64,000 nucleotides of DNA. Source: Nocardioides alcanivorans. GTDB taxonomy: Bacteria > Actinomycetota > Actinomycetes > Propionibacteriales > Nocardioidaceae. The translations under genes were made by a program, and so were the position numbers. The notes under the pieces were generated by a model that saw only the letters and a program-made list of their open reading frames with translations, was not told the origin of the DNA and ran no database searches. The DNA lies in NCBI RefSeq assembly GCF_021555175.1, contig NZ_JAKGRW010000040.1, positions 1 through 64,000 of the forward strand. Reading direction: 5' to 3'. This document shows positions 40,671-51,901 of the stretch, piece by piece. Every line of letters starts with the position of its first letter. Position 1 is the first letter of the stretch.

Positions 40671-43600
40671 TTGTATCTGAAGAGCCTGACCCTGAAGGGG
40701 TTCAAGTCCTTCGCGTCCTCGACCACCCTGCAGCTCGAGCCCGGCATCACCTGCATCGTCGGTCCCAACGGCTCCGGCAAGTCCAACGTCGTCGACGCGC
40801 TGGCCTGGGTGATGGGGGAGCAAGGCGCCAAGTCGTTGCGCGGCGGCAAGATGGAGGACGTCATCTTCGCCGGCACCGCCGGGCGGCCGCCACTGGGGCG
40901 CGCCGAAGTCGCACTCACCATCGACAACTCCGACGGCGCCCTGCCGATCGAGTACGCCGAGGTCACGATCAGCCGCACCATGTTCCGCAACGGCGGCTCG
41001 GAATATGCCATCAACGGCAACTCCTGCCGGTTGCTCGACGTGCAGGAACTGCTGAGTGACTCCGGTATCGGCCGCGAGATGCACGTCATCGTCGGTCAGG
41101 GACAGCTCGACTCCATCCTGCGAGCGACCCCCGAGGACCGTCGCGGCTTCATCGAGGAAGCCGCCGGGGTGCTCAAGCACCGCAAGCGCAAGGAGAAGGC
41201 ACTCCGCAAGCTCGACGCCACCGAGGGCAACCTCAACCGGCTCAACGACCTCCTCAGTGAGATCCGCAGGCAGCTCAAGCCGCTGGGACGACAGGCCGAA
41301 GTGGCGCGCAGGGCAGCCACCGTGCAGGCCGACGTGCGCGACGCCCGCGCCCGGCTGATGGCCGACGACCTCGTCAGGGCCCGCACCAACCTCGAGCAGG
41401 AGCTTGCCGACGAGACGATGCTGCAGGAGCGTCGCCGCAAGGTGGAGGCTGACCTGACCGCCGCTCGGGAGCAGGAGGCCGCGCACGAGGCGGCGTTGCG
41501 TGAGAGCCTGCCCGCGCTGTCACGGGCCCAGGACACCTGGTTCTCGCTGTCCGGGTTGCGGGAGCGACTCCGAGGCACGCAGTCGCTCGCCTCCGAACGA
41601 CTGCGCAACGCCCAGGCGCAGGCACCCGAGGAGGACTCCGGGCGTGATCCTGACCAGCTCGACGCCGAAGCGGAACGCGTCGGTGTGCAGGAGCAGCAGA
41701 TCTCGGCCGAGGTCGAGCAGCAACGTGTTGCGCTCAACGCGGCGGTTACGGCCCGCAAGGCGGCAGAGGATGCGGCCTCCGAGGAGGAGCGGCGGGTTGC
41801 CGGTCTCCAGCGTGCCGCCGCCGACCGCCGCGAGGGCCTGGCTCGGCTCCACGGGCAGGTCAATGCGCTGAAGTCACGCGCTGCTGCTTCCGACGAGGAG
41901 GTCGGTCGACTCCGAGCTGCACGCGAGGAGGCCGCGGCCCGTGCTGATCGGGCGCAGCGGGACTTCACCGCCCTGGAGACCCAGGTGGCGGGACTCGACG
42001 CCGGCGAGGAGGGCCTTGACGCGGAGCACGAGGACGCCAGCAACGCACTCGACGACATCGAGGAACGGCTGGCCCAGACCCGCGATCAGGCCCGCGCGGC
42101 CGATCAGGAGCGCACCGGCCTCGCCGCGCGCAAGGAGGCCCTCGAGATGGGTCTCACCCGCAAGGACGGCGCCGGCGCACTGCTGGCCGCCACCGACAGC
42201 GTCTCGGGCCTGCTCGGTTCGGTCGCTGCCCTGCTCACGGTGAAGGCCGGTTACGAGGTCGCCGTGGCTGGGGCGCTCGGCCAGGCCGCCGATGCGGTGG
42301 CCGTCTCGGGTGGCGGTGCCGCCATGGACGCCCTCGGGCACCTCAAGGAGGGCGACCTCGGTCGCGCGGGCCTGCTGGTGGGCGGCGCCGAGGGAGACCG
42401 GCTCCGGCAGCTGGCCGGCCCTGTCGCCCGGTGCCGTCTATGCCGTCGACGTCATCGACTGCCCCACCGACCTGCGTCCGGCCCTGACCCGGCTGCTCCG
42501 CAAGGTCGCCGTGGTCGACGACCTCGCTGCTGCCCGCGTCCTGGTCGACCAGCACGCAGACGTCGACGCGGTGACCCGCGACGGCGACCTCTTCGGTGCC
42601 CACTTCGTCTCCGGCGGCTCCAGTGCCAGTCAGTCACTCATCGAGATCCAGGCCGCGCTCGACGAGGCGACGGACTCGTTGGGCGAGGCGACGACGAGGG
42701 CCGAGCGGCTCACCTTCGAGATCTCTCGTCTCGAGGGGAGCGGTTGGAGGCGCAGAAACGCGTCGACGTGGCGCTCGCCCAGCTCCACGAGTCCGATGCG
42801 GCGTTGGCTGCCGTGGCCGAGGAGCTCGGGCAGTACGGCTCGCAGGCCCGCGCTGCCCGCGGCGAGGCCGAGCGCCTGGCTGCCGCGATCGTGAAGGCGC
42901 AGGAGTCTCAGGAGTCGGACCTTGCCGGTCTGGCCGAGCTCGAGGCTCGCCTCGCCACCGCCGAGTCCGCCCCTGAGGAGGACCCGGACACCGGCGAGCG
43001 GGAACGCCTGCTCGACGTCGCGCGTGAGTCGCGACAGGGTGAGATGGATGCCCGGTTGGCGTTGCGCACCGCCGAGGAGCGTGCCCGTGCCCTGCACGGG
43101 CGTGCCGACGGCCTGCGTCGCGCTGCCCGTCAGGCGCGTGAGGCCCGGGCCAGGGCTGCCGAACGCCGCGAGCGGATGGCTCGTGAGGCGCGGGCTGCCA
43201 CCGCGGTCACCCGGGGTGTCGACTTCGTGCTTGAGCGACTCGAGCACTCGCTGGCCCTCGCGACTCGGGAACGCAGCGAGGTGGAGGAGTCCCGCGCCGG
43301 GCGTGAGGAGGCGCTCATGCAGGTGCGGGCCGGGATGCGTGACCTCAGTCGGGAGCTCGACGAGCTCGTCAACTCGGTGCACCGCGACGAGCTCGCTCGC
43401 GCCCAGCAACGCATGCGCATCGAGCAGTTGGAGGAGAAGGCGCTCGAGGAGCTGGGACTCGACCCGGACGGGCTGGTGCGCGACTACGGACCGGACCAGT
43501 TGATCCCGCTGCCGGAAGGTGACGACGCGACACCGGAGCCGCCCGCCGGCGTACCGTTCGTGCGCGCGGAGCAGGAGAAGCGGCTCAAGGCGGCCGAGCG

Positions 43601-44222
43601 GGCGTTGGCGATGCTCGGCAAGGTCAACCCGCTGGCGCTCGAGGAGTTCTCAGCGATGGAGGAGCGACACCGCTTCCTCACCGAGCAGCTGGAGGACCTC
43701 AAGACCACCCGTCGCGACCTGCTCGACATCGTCAAGGAGGTCGATGCCCGCGTGGAGCAGGTGTTCACCGAGGCATGGGAGGACGTCAGGGAGGCGTTCG
43801 ACCACGTCTTCAAGCGACTCTTCCCGGGCGGCGAGGGCAAGTTGGTGCTCACCGACCCCTCCGACATGCTCACCACCGGGATCGAGGTGGAGGCCCGACC
43901 CGCCGGCAAGAAGGTGAAGCGGCTGTCGTTGCTCTCCGGCGGTGAACGCTCGCTGGTCGCCGTGGCGTTCCTGGTCTCGCTCTTCAAGGCACGCCCTTCG
44001 CCGTTCTACATCCTCGACGAGGTGGAGGCAGCGCTCGACGACACCAATCTCGGACGCCTGCTGGAGATCTACGAGGAACTGCGGGAGAACTCGCAACTGC
44101 TCGTGATCACCCACCAGAAGCGGACGATGGAGGTCGGCGACGCCCTCTACGGCGTGACGATGCGGGGTGACGGCGTGACCACCGTGATCAGCCAACGTCT
44201 GCGTGAGACGGAACACGCCTGA
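40671..44222 (+). CDS. smc: Chromosome segregation protein SMC, with two compensating indels in the hinge region
   Basis: Read from TTG 40671 (MYLKSLTLKGFKSFASSTTL), placed six bases after GAGAGG. The open frame continues further upstream but SMC homology begins here. Walker A is GPNGSGKSN (residues 31-39), then long coiled coils rich in Glu/Arg/Ala. The C-terminal head carries the signature KRLSLLSGGERSLVAVA and Walker B FYILDEVEAALDDTN. Between ~42427 and ~42745 the true frame is shifted: the other frame reads LSPGAVYAVDVIDCPTDLRP and TRDGDLFGAHFVSGGSSASQ, clearly hinge sequence. A missing C and later a missing G restore the frame, so a naive translation of 1183 residues hides ~107 wrong ones. 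SMC organises the chromosome with ScpAB. Confidence 0.95.
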   Translation: MYLKSLTLKGFKSFASSTTLQLEPGITCIVGPNGSGKSNVVDALAWVMGEQGAKSLRGGKMEDVIFAGTAGRPPLGRAEVALTIDNSDGALPIEYAEVTISRTMFRNGGSEYAINGNSCRLLDVQELLSDSGIGREMHVIVGQGQLDSILRATPEDRRGFIEEAAGVLKHRKRKEKALRKLDATEGNLNRLNDLLSEIRRQLKPLGRQAEVARRAATVQADVRDARARLMADDLVRARTNLEQELADETMLQERRRKVEADLTAAREQEAAHEAALRESLPALSRAQDTWFSLSGLRERLRGTQSLASERLRNAQAQAPEEDSGRDPDQLDAEAERVGVQEQQISAEVEQQRVALNAAVTARKAAEDAASEEERRVAGLQRAAADRREGLARLHGQVNALKSRAAASDEEVGRLRAAREEAAARADRAQRDFTALETQVAGLDAGEEGLDAEHEDASNALDDIEERLAQTRDQARAADQERTGLAARKEALEMGLTRKDGAGALLAATDSVSGLLGSVAALLTVKAGYEVAVAGALGQAADAVAVSGGGAAMDALGHLKEGDLGRAGLLVGGAEGDRLRQLAGPVARCRLCRRRHRLPHRPASGPDPAAPQGRRGRRPRCCPRPGRPARRRRRGDPRRRPLRCPLRLRRLQCQSVTHRDPGRARRGDGLVGRGDDEGRAAHLRDLSSRGERLEAQKRVDVALAQLHESDAALAAVAEELGQYGSQARAARGEAERLAAAIVKAQESQESDLAGLAELEARLATAESAPEEDPDTGERERLLDVARESRQGEMDARLALRTAEERARALHGRADGLRRAARQAREARARAAERRERMAREARAATAVTRGVDFVLERLEHSLALATRERSEVEESRAGREEALMQVRAGMRDLSRELDELVNSVHRDELARAQQRMRIEQLEEKALEELGLDPDGLVRDYGPDQLIPLPEGDDATPEPPAGVPFVRAEQEKRLKAAERALAMLGKVNPLALEEFSAMEERHRFLTEQLEDLKTTRRDLLDIVKEVDARVEQVFTEAWEDVREAFDHVFKRLFPGGEGKLVLTDPSDMLTTGIEVEARPAGKKVKRLSLLSGGERSLVAVAFLVSLFKARPSPFYILDEVEAALDDTNLGRLLEIYEELRENSQLLVITHQKRTMEVGDALYGVTMRGDGVTTVISQRLRETEHA

Positions 44223-44265
44223 GGCTCCCCTGGGTGGGCCGGTAGCAACCTCTCCCAACGGTTCG

Positions 44266-44284
44266 TTAGGTTAGGTATGCCTAA
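44266..44284 (+). promoter_or_regulatory. DtxR/IdeR-type iron box upstream of the siderophore-iron operon
   Basis: TTAGGTTAGGTATGCCTAA matches the IdeR/DtxR consensus TTAGGTTAGGCTAACCTAA at 15 of 19 positions. It lies 44 bp before the ATG of the iron-binding lipoprotein gene. Iron-loaded repressor should shut the operon off when iron is plentiful. Confidence 0.8.
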
Positions 44285-44327
44285 GCAGTACGCATGCTGC
44301 TGCATCCCTCCCGACCGAAAGCGATCC

Positions 44328-45356
44328 ATGAAGTCGTCACGCCTCCGCACGGCTGGTGCCGTGCTGCTCCTGTCCACCACGTTCCTCCTCGGCGCCTGCG
44401 GCTCCGGGACGGACGACGACCAGGAGCGCGCCGGTGGCGACGCTGCTGCCTTCCCGGTCACCATCGACAGCGCTCTGGGCGAGGCGGAGATCCTCGAGGC
44501 GCCGAAGCGCGTCATCACCCTCGGGCAGGGATCCGCCGAGACGTCGATCGCGCTGGGCAACATCCCGGTCGGCATGGAGGAGTACGCGTGGGGTGCCGAT
44601 CCGGAGACCGGCTACCTGCCGTGGGTCCACGACGCGGTGACCGAAGCCGGGGGTGAACTGCCCGAGCTGGTCGGCTCCGGCGAGGAGCTCGACACCAAGA
44701 AGATCCTCAGCCTCGATCCCGACGTGATCCTGGCCCCGTGGTCCGGGCTCACCCAGGAGCAGTTCGACCAGCTCAACGCCATCGCTCCCACCGTCGCCTA
44801 TCCGGACAAGGCGTGGAGCGTGAACTGGGACGAGCAGATCGAGATCATCGGCAAGGCCCTGGGGCAGTCCGAGGCGGCCGACGCCCTGATCGATGACCTC
44901 GAGGACCAACTCGCCGCCGCCGCGGAGGAACACCCGGAGTACGCCGACTACACGTTCTCCTACGTCTACACGACGCCGGACACCCTCGGCGTCTTCCTGC
45001 CCGACGAGCAGCGGGTGGCAGTCGTGCGGGCGCTCGGTCTCCAGGTCGACCCGGCGGTCGACGACATGGAAGAGGTCGAAGGCACCGACTCCGCGATCAT
45101 CGGCTACGAGAACGCCGACCAGCTCGACGACTCCGACCTGATCTTCACCTTCTACTCCGACGAGGCGCAGAAGAAGCAGGCGCTCGCGAACAAGCTCTAC
45201 GCCCAGATCCCGGCGATCCAGAACGACGCCGTCGTGGCCAGCGACGAGAACTCGTTCGTGACCGCGTCGTCGATGATCAACCCGCTCACCCTGCCCTATG
45301 CGCTCGAGCGCTACGTGCCGATGATCGACGAGGCCATCGCCAAGGTTGCGAAGTGA
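44328..45356 (+). CDS. Iron-siderophore ABC transporter substrate-binding lipoprotein
   Basis: The 342-residue FepB/FecB-family protein starts MKSSRLRTAGAVLLLSTTFL. The lipobox LLGAC places the lipid-anchored Cys at residue 24. The periplasmic-binding fold begins FPVTIDSALGEAEILEAPKR and has the family strands RVITLGQGSAETSIALGNIP and ILSLDPDVILAPWSGLTQEQ. It captures ferric siderophores outside the membrane for the two permeases and ATPase encoded next. The ATG at 44328 is preferred over an upstream start at 44277 because that one lies within the iron box and lacks a signal peptide. It is the first gene of the operon. Confidence 0.92.
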   Translation: MKSSRLRTAGAVLLLSTTFLLGACGSGTDDDQERAGGDAAAFPVTIDSALGEAEILEAPKRVITLGQGSAETSIALGNIPVGMEEYAWGADPETGYLPWVHDAVTEAGGELPELVGSGEELDTKKILSLDPDVILAPWSGLTQEQFDQLNAIAPTVAYPDKAWSVNWDEQIEIIGKALGQSEAADALIDDLEDQLAAAAEEHPEYADYTFSYVYTTPDTLGVFLPDEQRVAVVRALGLQVDPAVDDMEEVEGTDSAIIGYENADQLDDSDLIFTFYSDEAQKKQALANKLYAQIPAIQNDAVVASDENSFVTASSMINPLTLPYALERYVPMIDEAIAKVAK

Positions 45357-45366
45357 CCTCGGCGCA

Positions 45367-46416
45367 GTGAGCACCGATTCACTGCACGCGCGGGGCGCCG
45401 AGAGGACTCTCGGCGCCCCGCGCTCGGGTGCGTCCGGGAGAGGACGCGCCGTCAGCGTCTTCTGCGGTGCGTTCCTGGTGCTGCTGCTCGTGTGTCTGGC
45501 CAGCCTCGCCTTCGGCCACAAGTCGGTCGCCTTCGGCGACCTGGTCGACGTGCTGACCGGTGACGGGGACCCCTACCTCGAGCTGGTGATCGACTCCCGC
45601 ATCGAGCGCACTCTGCTGGCGGTTGGCGTGGGCGCCGCCCTGGCCGTCGCCGGCGCGCTGATGCAGGGCGTGACCATGAACCCGTTGGCAGACCCGGGAC
45701 TCTTCGGCGTCAACGCCGGCGCCGCTGCGGCCATGGTCACCGCGAGTGCCTGGTTCGGCGTCTCCGCCGGCACCACGACCTCCGTCTGGATCGCGCTGCT
45801 CGGCGCTGCCGCTGCGGTGCTGGTGGTGCACACGATCGGCACGGCCGGCAGTGCCGGGGCGAGCGTCGTACGCCTGGTGCTGGCGGGGGCCGTGGTGGCG
45901 GCGATCCTCACGGCCTACGTGCAGGCGGTCGCATTGAGGATGCCCCAGCACTTCGACAACTACCGCTACTGGGTGGTCGGCTCGCTCGGCAACGGGCGCC
46001 TGGACCAACTCACGCTCGTGCTTCCGTTCATCGCGGTGGGGCTGCTGCTGGCGCTGGCCTGCTCGAGTGGCCTGAACGCCCTCGCGCTCGGACAGGAGAG
46101 TGCCACCGCGCTCGGCGTCAACACGTTGTGGACCCGTGCCGGTGCCCTGGGTGCGGCCACCCTCATGAGTGCCGCCGCCACCGCCGCCGTCGGGCCCATT
46201 GCCTTCGTCGGACTCGCCGTGCCCCACATCGTGCGGGCACTGGTCGGTCTCGACATGCGCAGGCAGATCCTCGGCTGCCTGCTCATCGGGCCAAGCGTGG
46301 TGCTGGTCGCCGACATCGTCGGGCGTCCGCAGGAGTTGATGATCGGCGTGATGACGGCATTCGTCGGTGCGCCCGCGCTGCTGCTCGCCGTACGGCGGCT
46401 GGGGGACCGGGCATGA
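45367..46416 (+). CDS. Iron-siderophore ABC transporter permease 1 (FecCD family)
   Basis: The 349-residue permease starts from GTG 45367, 10 bp after the lipoprotein stop. After a ~35-residue cytoplasmic extension there are about nine to ten helices. FecCD landmarks include RIERTLLAVGVGAALAVAGA, LMQGVTMNPLADPGLFGVNA and GPIAFVGLAVPHIVRALVGL, the last containing the ATPase-coupling loop. The end is HELP-type MIGVMTAFVGAPALLLAVRR. It pairs with the second permease to form the channel. Its stop overlaps the next ATG (ATGA). Confidence 0.93.
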   Translation: MSTDSLHARGAERTLGAPRSGASGRGRAVSVFCGAFLVLLLVCLASLAFGHKSVAFGDLVDVLTGDGDPYLELVIDSRIERTLLAVGVGAALAVAGALMQGVTMNPLADPGLFGVNAGAAAAMVTASAWFGVSAGTTTSVWIALLGAAAAVLVVHTIGTAGSAGASVVRLVLAGAVVAAILTAYVQAVALRMPQHFDNYRYWVVGSLGNGRLDQLTLVLPFIAVGLLLALACSSGLNALALGQESATALGVNTLWTRAGALGAATLMSAAATAAVGPIAFVGLAVPHIVRALVGLDMRRQILGCLLIGPSVVLVADIVGRPQELMIGVMTAFVGAPALLLAVRRLGDRA

Positions 46417-47458
46417 GCGTCGCGAACCGCATTGCGCGGGAACCCGTGGTGCGCGTGGGTCGGCTCGTCGCGCTCCCGGTGCGACGGCGTACGGCGCTGC
46501 TCGGCGTCGTGCTGGGGGTGCTGATCGCGGTCGCCGCGACCGCGACCCTGACGATGGGACTGCTCGCGGTTCCGCTGGCCGAGGTGCCCGGCGTCTTCTT
46601 CGGCGACGCGAGCCCGATGGCCCTGCGGGTCTACGACCTGTTGACCGGGCCGCGGCTGATGGTGGCCCTCGGTGCCGGAGTCGCGCTCGGCGTCTCCGGG
46701 GCGCTCTTCCAGTCGGTGACCCGCAATCCGCTGGGCAGCCCCGACGTGATCGGGGTGAGCGCGGGCGCGGGCGCCGGCGCGGCCTACGTGGGCCTCTACC
46801 TTCCGGGGTTCTCGATCCCCCTCGGTGCGGTGATCGGCGCAGCGATCGCGGTGGGGCTGGTGGCCGTCAGCACCGGCAGTGGTCTCGCCAACCCGATGAA
46901 GATGGTGTTGGCCGGGATCGGGGTCTCGGCGCTGGCCGTGGCCTTCACCCAGTACGTCGTCTACGTCGCCAACCGCGACCAGGCGTTGGCGCTCACGGCC
47001 TACATCAACGGGAGTCTCAACGCACGCAGCTGGGACCACGTCCACACCATCTGGTTGGTGCTCGCATGCTGCGCCCTGCCGCTCCTGCTGATCTCCAAGC
47101 CGCTCGGACTGACCGAGATGGGCGACGAGGTGGCGGCATCATTGGGCGTCGACGGCGCGACCACCCGACGCTGCGCGGTCGTCCTCAGCGTCGTGCTCGC
47201 CGGGGAGCGGTCGCCGTGGCCGGCCCCATCGCCTTCATCGCGCTGACGGCACCCCACATCACGCGAAGACTCGCCCGCAGCGCCCAGCCGCTGCTGCTCC
47301 TCTCAGGGGCGATGGGTGCGTTGTTGCTGACCACGGCCGACCTGGCCACCCAACAGACCGAGATGTTCCGAGGTCTTCCCGTCGGGATCCTGACCCTGGC
47401 GATCGGCGGCGCCTACCTGGGCATGCTGCTGGTCGCGGAATGGAGGAAGAAGCCATGA
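46413..47458 (+). CDS. Iron-siderophore ABC transporter permease 2 (FecCD family), one frameshift
   Basis: The second FecCD permease starts MSVANRIAREPVVRVGRLVA. It shows GPRLMVALGAGVALGVSGAL, FQSVTRNPLGSPDVIGVSAG and a helix-rich body. At ~47203 VVLAG is followed, one frame over, by AVAVAGPIAFIALTAPHITR and the C-terminus MFRGLPVGILTLAIGGAYLG, with stop 47456-47458. The expected GGGGG reads GGGG here, so the full protein of ~348 residues is probably intact in the organism. Both ends overlap neighbouring genes by four bases, the normal tight coupling of such operons. Confidence 0.9.
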
Positions 47459-48240
47459 GCGACGTGCTGCTCGCCGCCAACGACGTCAGCGTGGACTACG
47501 GCGGGGCGACGGTGATCCGCGGTCTCTCCCTCGACGTCCATCGCGGAGAGTTCGTGGTGGTCGTCGGTCCGAACGGTTGTGGCAAGTCCACGCTCCTCAA
47601 GACCTTCGCCCGGGTCAACAGGCCGGCCGCGGGACACGTCGAGCTCGACGGGCACCGGATGGCCCGGATGCGTGGTCGTGCCATCGCTCGCCGGGTCTCG
47701 TTGCTGCCACAGAGCGCGGTCGCCCCCGAGGGGATCACCGTGGGGGAGCTGGTCGCCCGCGGCCGGCACCCCCACCACACGATCCTGCGCCAGTGGTCAC
47801 CCGACGACGACCTGGCGATCGAGTCCGCACTCGAACGCACTCGGCTCACCGAGCTGGTGCGCACGCCGGTGGCCTCGCTGTCGGGCGGGCAGCGGCAGCG
47901 GGCGTGGGTGGCGATGGTGCTCGCCCAGGACACCGAGGTGATCCTGCTCGACGAACCGACCACCTTCCTCGACATCGCCCACCAGTACGACCTGCTCGAA
48001 CTGGTGTCCGACCTCAACGCCGAGGGGCGCACCGTCGTGGCGGTGCTCCACGACCTCAACCAGGCGGCCCGGTTCGCCTCACGGCTCGTGGTGATGCGCG
48101 ACGGTGAGATCTGCGGCGACGGCCCACCCCGCGACGTACTCACCGGGGACCTCGTGGAGCGCGTCTTCGGGCTCGGGGTCGAGGTGATCGACGACCCGCA
48201 GGCAGGTACGCCGATGGTCGTGCCGCACGTCAGGTCGTGA
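47455..48240 (+). CDS. Iron-siderophore ABC transporter ATP-binding protein
   Basis: The 261-residue ATPase is of the FepC/FecE type. Walker A is VVGPNGCGKSTLLKTF, the Q-loop is SLLPQSAVAPEGITVGELVA, the signature is SLSGGQRQRAWVAMVLAQ and Walker B is VILLDEPTTFLDIAHQYDLL. The switch His is in VVAVLHDLNQAARFA. It powers ferric-siderophore import through the two permeases. The ATG at 47455 overlaps the permease stop. It is the last gene of the iron operon, and the thioesterase gene begins 38 bp further on. Confidence 0.95.
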   Translation: MSDVLLAANDVSVDYGGATVIRGLSLDVHRGEFVVVVGPNGCGKSTLLKTFARVNRPAAGHVELDGHRMARMRGRAIARRVSLLPQSAVAPEGITVGELVARGRHPHHTILRQWSPDDDLAIESALERTRLTELVRTPVASLSGGQRQRAWVAMVLAQDTEVILLDEPTTFLDIAHQYDLLELVSDLNAEGRTVVAVLHDLNQAARFASRLVVMRDGEICGDGPPRDVLTGDLVERVFGLGVEVIDDPQAGTPMVVPHVRS

Positions 48241-48278
48241 GGGCCGCGTCGGGGCGCCCGGACGGCTAGGGTGCTGGC

Positions 48279-48736
48279 GTGAGCGAACGCCCCCGCTGCC
48301 CACCCGCGCCGACTACGTCTCCTGGCGGATCATCACCACGCGCTGGCGTGACGACGATGCCTACGGGCACCTCAACAACGCCACCTACTACGAGTTCTTC
48401 GACACCGCGGTCAACGCGCACCTCTACGAGGCGACTGGTGTCGACATCCGGGAACTGGGTCAGATCGGGATCGTCGCCGAGACCTCGTGCCGCTACTTCC
48501 GGGAGATCGGCTTCCCCGGACCCGTCGACTCGGGACTGGTGGTGGAGAGGATCGGGACCTCCTCGATCATCTACCGGATCGGGCTGTTCCAGGGGGACTC
48601 GGACGAGGCGGCCGCCGAGGGGCGATTCGTGCACGTCTACGTCGACAACACCCGCGGCGCGGGAGACCGCCCGGTCGTACCGATCCCCGAGGTGATCCGG
48701 GCCGCCGTGTCCCCGTTGCTGCGCCCCGTCGGCTGA
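48279..48736 (+). CDS. Acyl-CoA thioesterase (4HBT hot-dog fold), frameshift near start
   Basis: The hot-dog motif RWRDDDAYGHLNNATYYEFF contains the catalytic D-x-x-G-H-x-N pattern of 4-hydroxybenzoyl-CoA-type thioesterases. Family sequences continue YFREIGFPGPVDSGLVVERI to the end PEVIRAAVSPLLRPVG. The likely start is GTG 48279 (VSERPPLPTRADYVSWR). The run after CG reads CCCCC where six C are needed, so the first five codons are in a different frame from the rest. The restored length of ~152 residues is typical. It probably hydrolyses acyl-CoA in the cytoplasm. It may be transcribed with the iron operon or with ftsY. Confidence 0.82.
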
Positions 48737-48787
48737 GCCCGGGTCCGCCCTGAGGCCGCGCCCCCACCCTCTGGTTGGATTGGCGCC

Positions 48788-49951
48788 ATGGACTTCCTGC
48801 AGGACTGGCTCTATCTGATCATCGGCATCGTGGTCGTGGGCGTCGTCGCCCTCGGCTTCGTCTTCACCGGCGGCAAGCGGCGTACGCCGGAGCGCGGCAC
48901 CGATGTCGTCGCGGCTCCCGCCCCCACCACCCCGGCGGAGGTCGAGGAGCCCGGGACCGAACCGGTCGTCGTCCCCGAGACGGAAGCCCCCGCCGCGGAG
49001 CCCGAGCCCGCGGCTCCGGTGCTGGACCGGCCCGAGGGCACCAAGAGCCGCTTGGTCCGGTTGCGTGAGCGGCTCTCGCGCTCCCAGGGTGCGCTCGGCA
49101 AGGGCTTGCTCGCGCTGCTCTCGCGCGACCGTCTCGACGAGGACACGTGGGAAGACATCGAGGACACGCTCATCACTGCCGACATCGGCGTGGGCCCGAC
49201 CCAAGAACTGGTCGAGAAGCTCCGCACCCGCATGCGGGTCGAGGGCGGCAACGCTCCCGATGCCCGCGCGGTGCTGCGTGAGGAGCTGGTCAACCTGGTC
49301 GACCCGACCATGGACCGTCGTCTGGGCGTCTCGGGTGCCGACGGCAAGCCCGGCGTGGTGCTGGTCGTCGGCGTCAACGGTGCTGGCAAGACCACGACCG
49401 TCGGCAAGATCTCGCGCATCCTCGTCGCCGAGGAGAAGCAGGTGGTGCTCGGTGCCGCCGACACCTTCCGCGCCGCGGCCGTCGAGCAGCTGGCCACCTG
49501 GGGCGAGCGGGTCGGCGTACCCGTGATCCGCGGTCCTGAAGGCTCGGACCCAGCATCGGTCGCCTTCGAGGCGGTCAAGCAGGGCGTCGACGAGTCCCGC
49601 GACGTGGTGCTCGTCGACACCGCGGGCCGGCTGCAGAACAAGGCCGGCCTGATGGACGAGCTCGGCAAGGTCAAGCGCGTCATCGAGAAGCAGGCCCCGG
49701 TCACGGAGGTGCTGCTGGTGCTCGACGCCACCACCGGCCAGAACGGCATGATCCAGGCGCGGGTCTTCTCCGAGGTCGTCGACGTCACCGGCATCGTGCT
49801 CACCAAGCTCGACGGCTCCGCCAAGGGCGGCATCGTGGTCGCCGTGCAGCGTGAACTCGGGGTCCCGGTGAAGCTCGTCGGCCTGGGCGAGGGCCCCGAT
49901 GACCTGGCGCCCTTCGACGCCGAGGCGTTCGTCGACGCACTGCTGGGCTGA
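48788..49951 (+). CDS. ftsY: Signal recognition particle receptor FtsY
   Basis: The 387-residue SRP receptor has an N-terminal membrane helix (MDFLQDWLYLIIGIVVVGVV). A Pro/Glu/Ala-rich acidic linker (~38-85) follows, then the NG domain. GTPase motifs are GVNGAGKTTTVGKISR (G1), DTFRAAAVEQL (SRP insertion box), LVDTAGRLQNKAGLMDEL (G3) and LTKLDGSAKGG (G4). It docks ribosome-SRP complexes on the membrane through Ffh, encoded 4.7 kb downstream. A fixed transmembrane anchor is usual in actinobacterial FtsY. smc lies 4.6 kb upstream, so the common smc-ftsY pairing is interrupted here by the iron operon. Confidence 0.97.
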   Translation: MDFLQDWLYLIIGIVVVGVVALGFVFTGGKRRTPERGTDVVAAPAPTTPAEVEEPGTEPVVVPETEAPAAEPEPAAPVLDRPEGTKSRLVRLRERLSRSQGALGKGLLALLSRDRLDEDTWEDIEDTLITADIGVGPTQELVEKLRTRMRVEGGNAPDARAVLREELVNLVDPTMDRRLGVSGADGKPGVVLVVGVNGAGKTTTVGKISRILVAEEKQVVLGAADTFRAAAVEQLATWGERVGVPVIRGPEGSDPASVAFEAVKQGVDESRDVVLVDTAGRLQNKAGLMDELGKVKRVIEKQAPVTEVLLVLDATTGQNGMIQARVFSEVVDVTGIVLTKLDGSAKGGIVVAVQRELGVPVKLVGLGEGPDDLAPFDAEAFVDALLG

Positions 49952-50065
49952 GGCTGCTGCCACGGCCGAGATGACAGTCTCGGTCCTCGCGGGACCCGAC
50001 CGCTGCCGGGCTCGGGCCGTCGGCGTGCGGATCCGTGCGCTTGGTGCGTTGGCCGTCACACAGCC

Positions 50066-50123
50066 GTAACACACTGGCCGAAGACGTTTCGTGGTCGAAA
50101 CAACACGCGCGACGTGGTGTTAC
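50066..50123. promoter_or_regulatory. Possible GlnR-like nitrogen-control half sites upstream of amtB
   Basis: The 274-bp gap before amtB holds GTAAC (50066-50070), GTTTC-N6-GAAAC (50086-50101) and GTTAC (50119-50123). Actinobacterial GlnR boxes are built from GTnAC and GAAAC half sites with six-base spacing, but the exact GTnAC-N6-GAAAC order is not met. Nothing else is visible in the gap. Confidence 0.35.
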
Positions 50124-50225
50124 GACCGGATACGAGAGTTGTGCACGTCAAGGCGCCCCCGCTGACAACGACGAAGTTGGCAGGGCTGGGAGGGCGCCCA
50201 TTCAGCAACTCCTTGTGAGGTCCTT

Positions 50226-51898
<1,673 letters not shown>

Positions 51899-51901
51899 TC
51901 A

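Noticed and set aside
40562..41059. Plus-strand ATG frame across the comEC-smc gap (165 codons)
   Set aside because: It overlaps smc in another frame and has only Arg/Ala-rich text; smc explains the region.
45346..45366. TTG start seven codons upstream for the first iron permease
   Set aside because: It overlaps the lipoprotein stop and adds no conserved residues; GTG 45367 is the better start.
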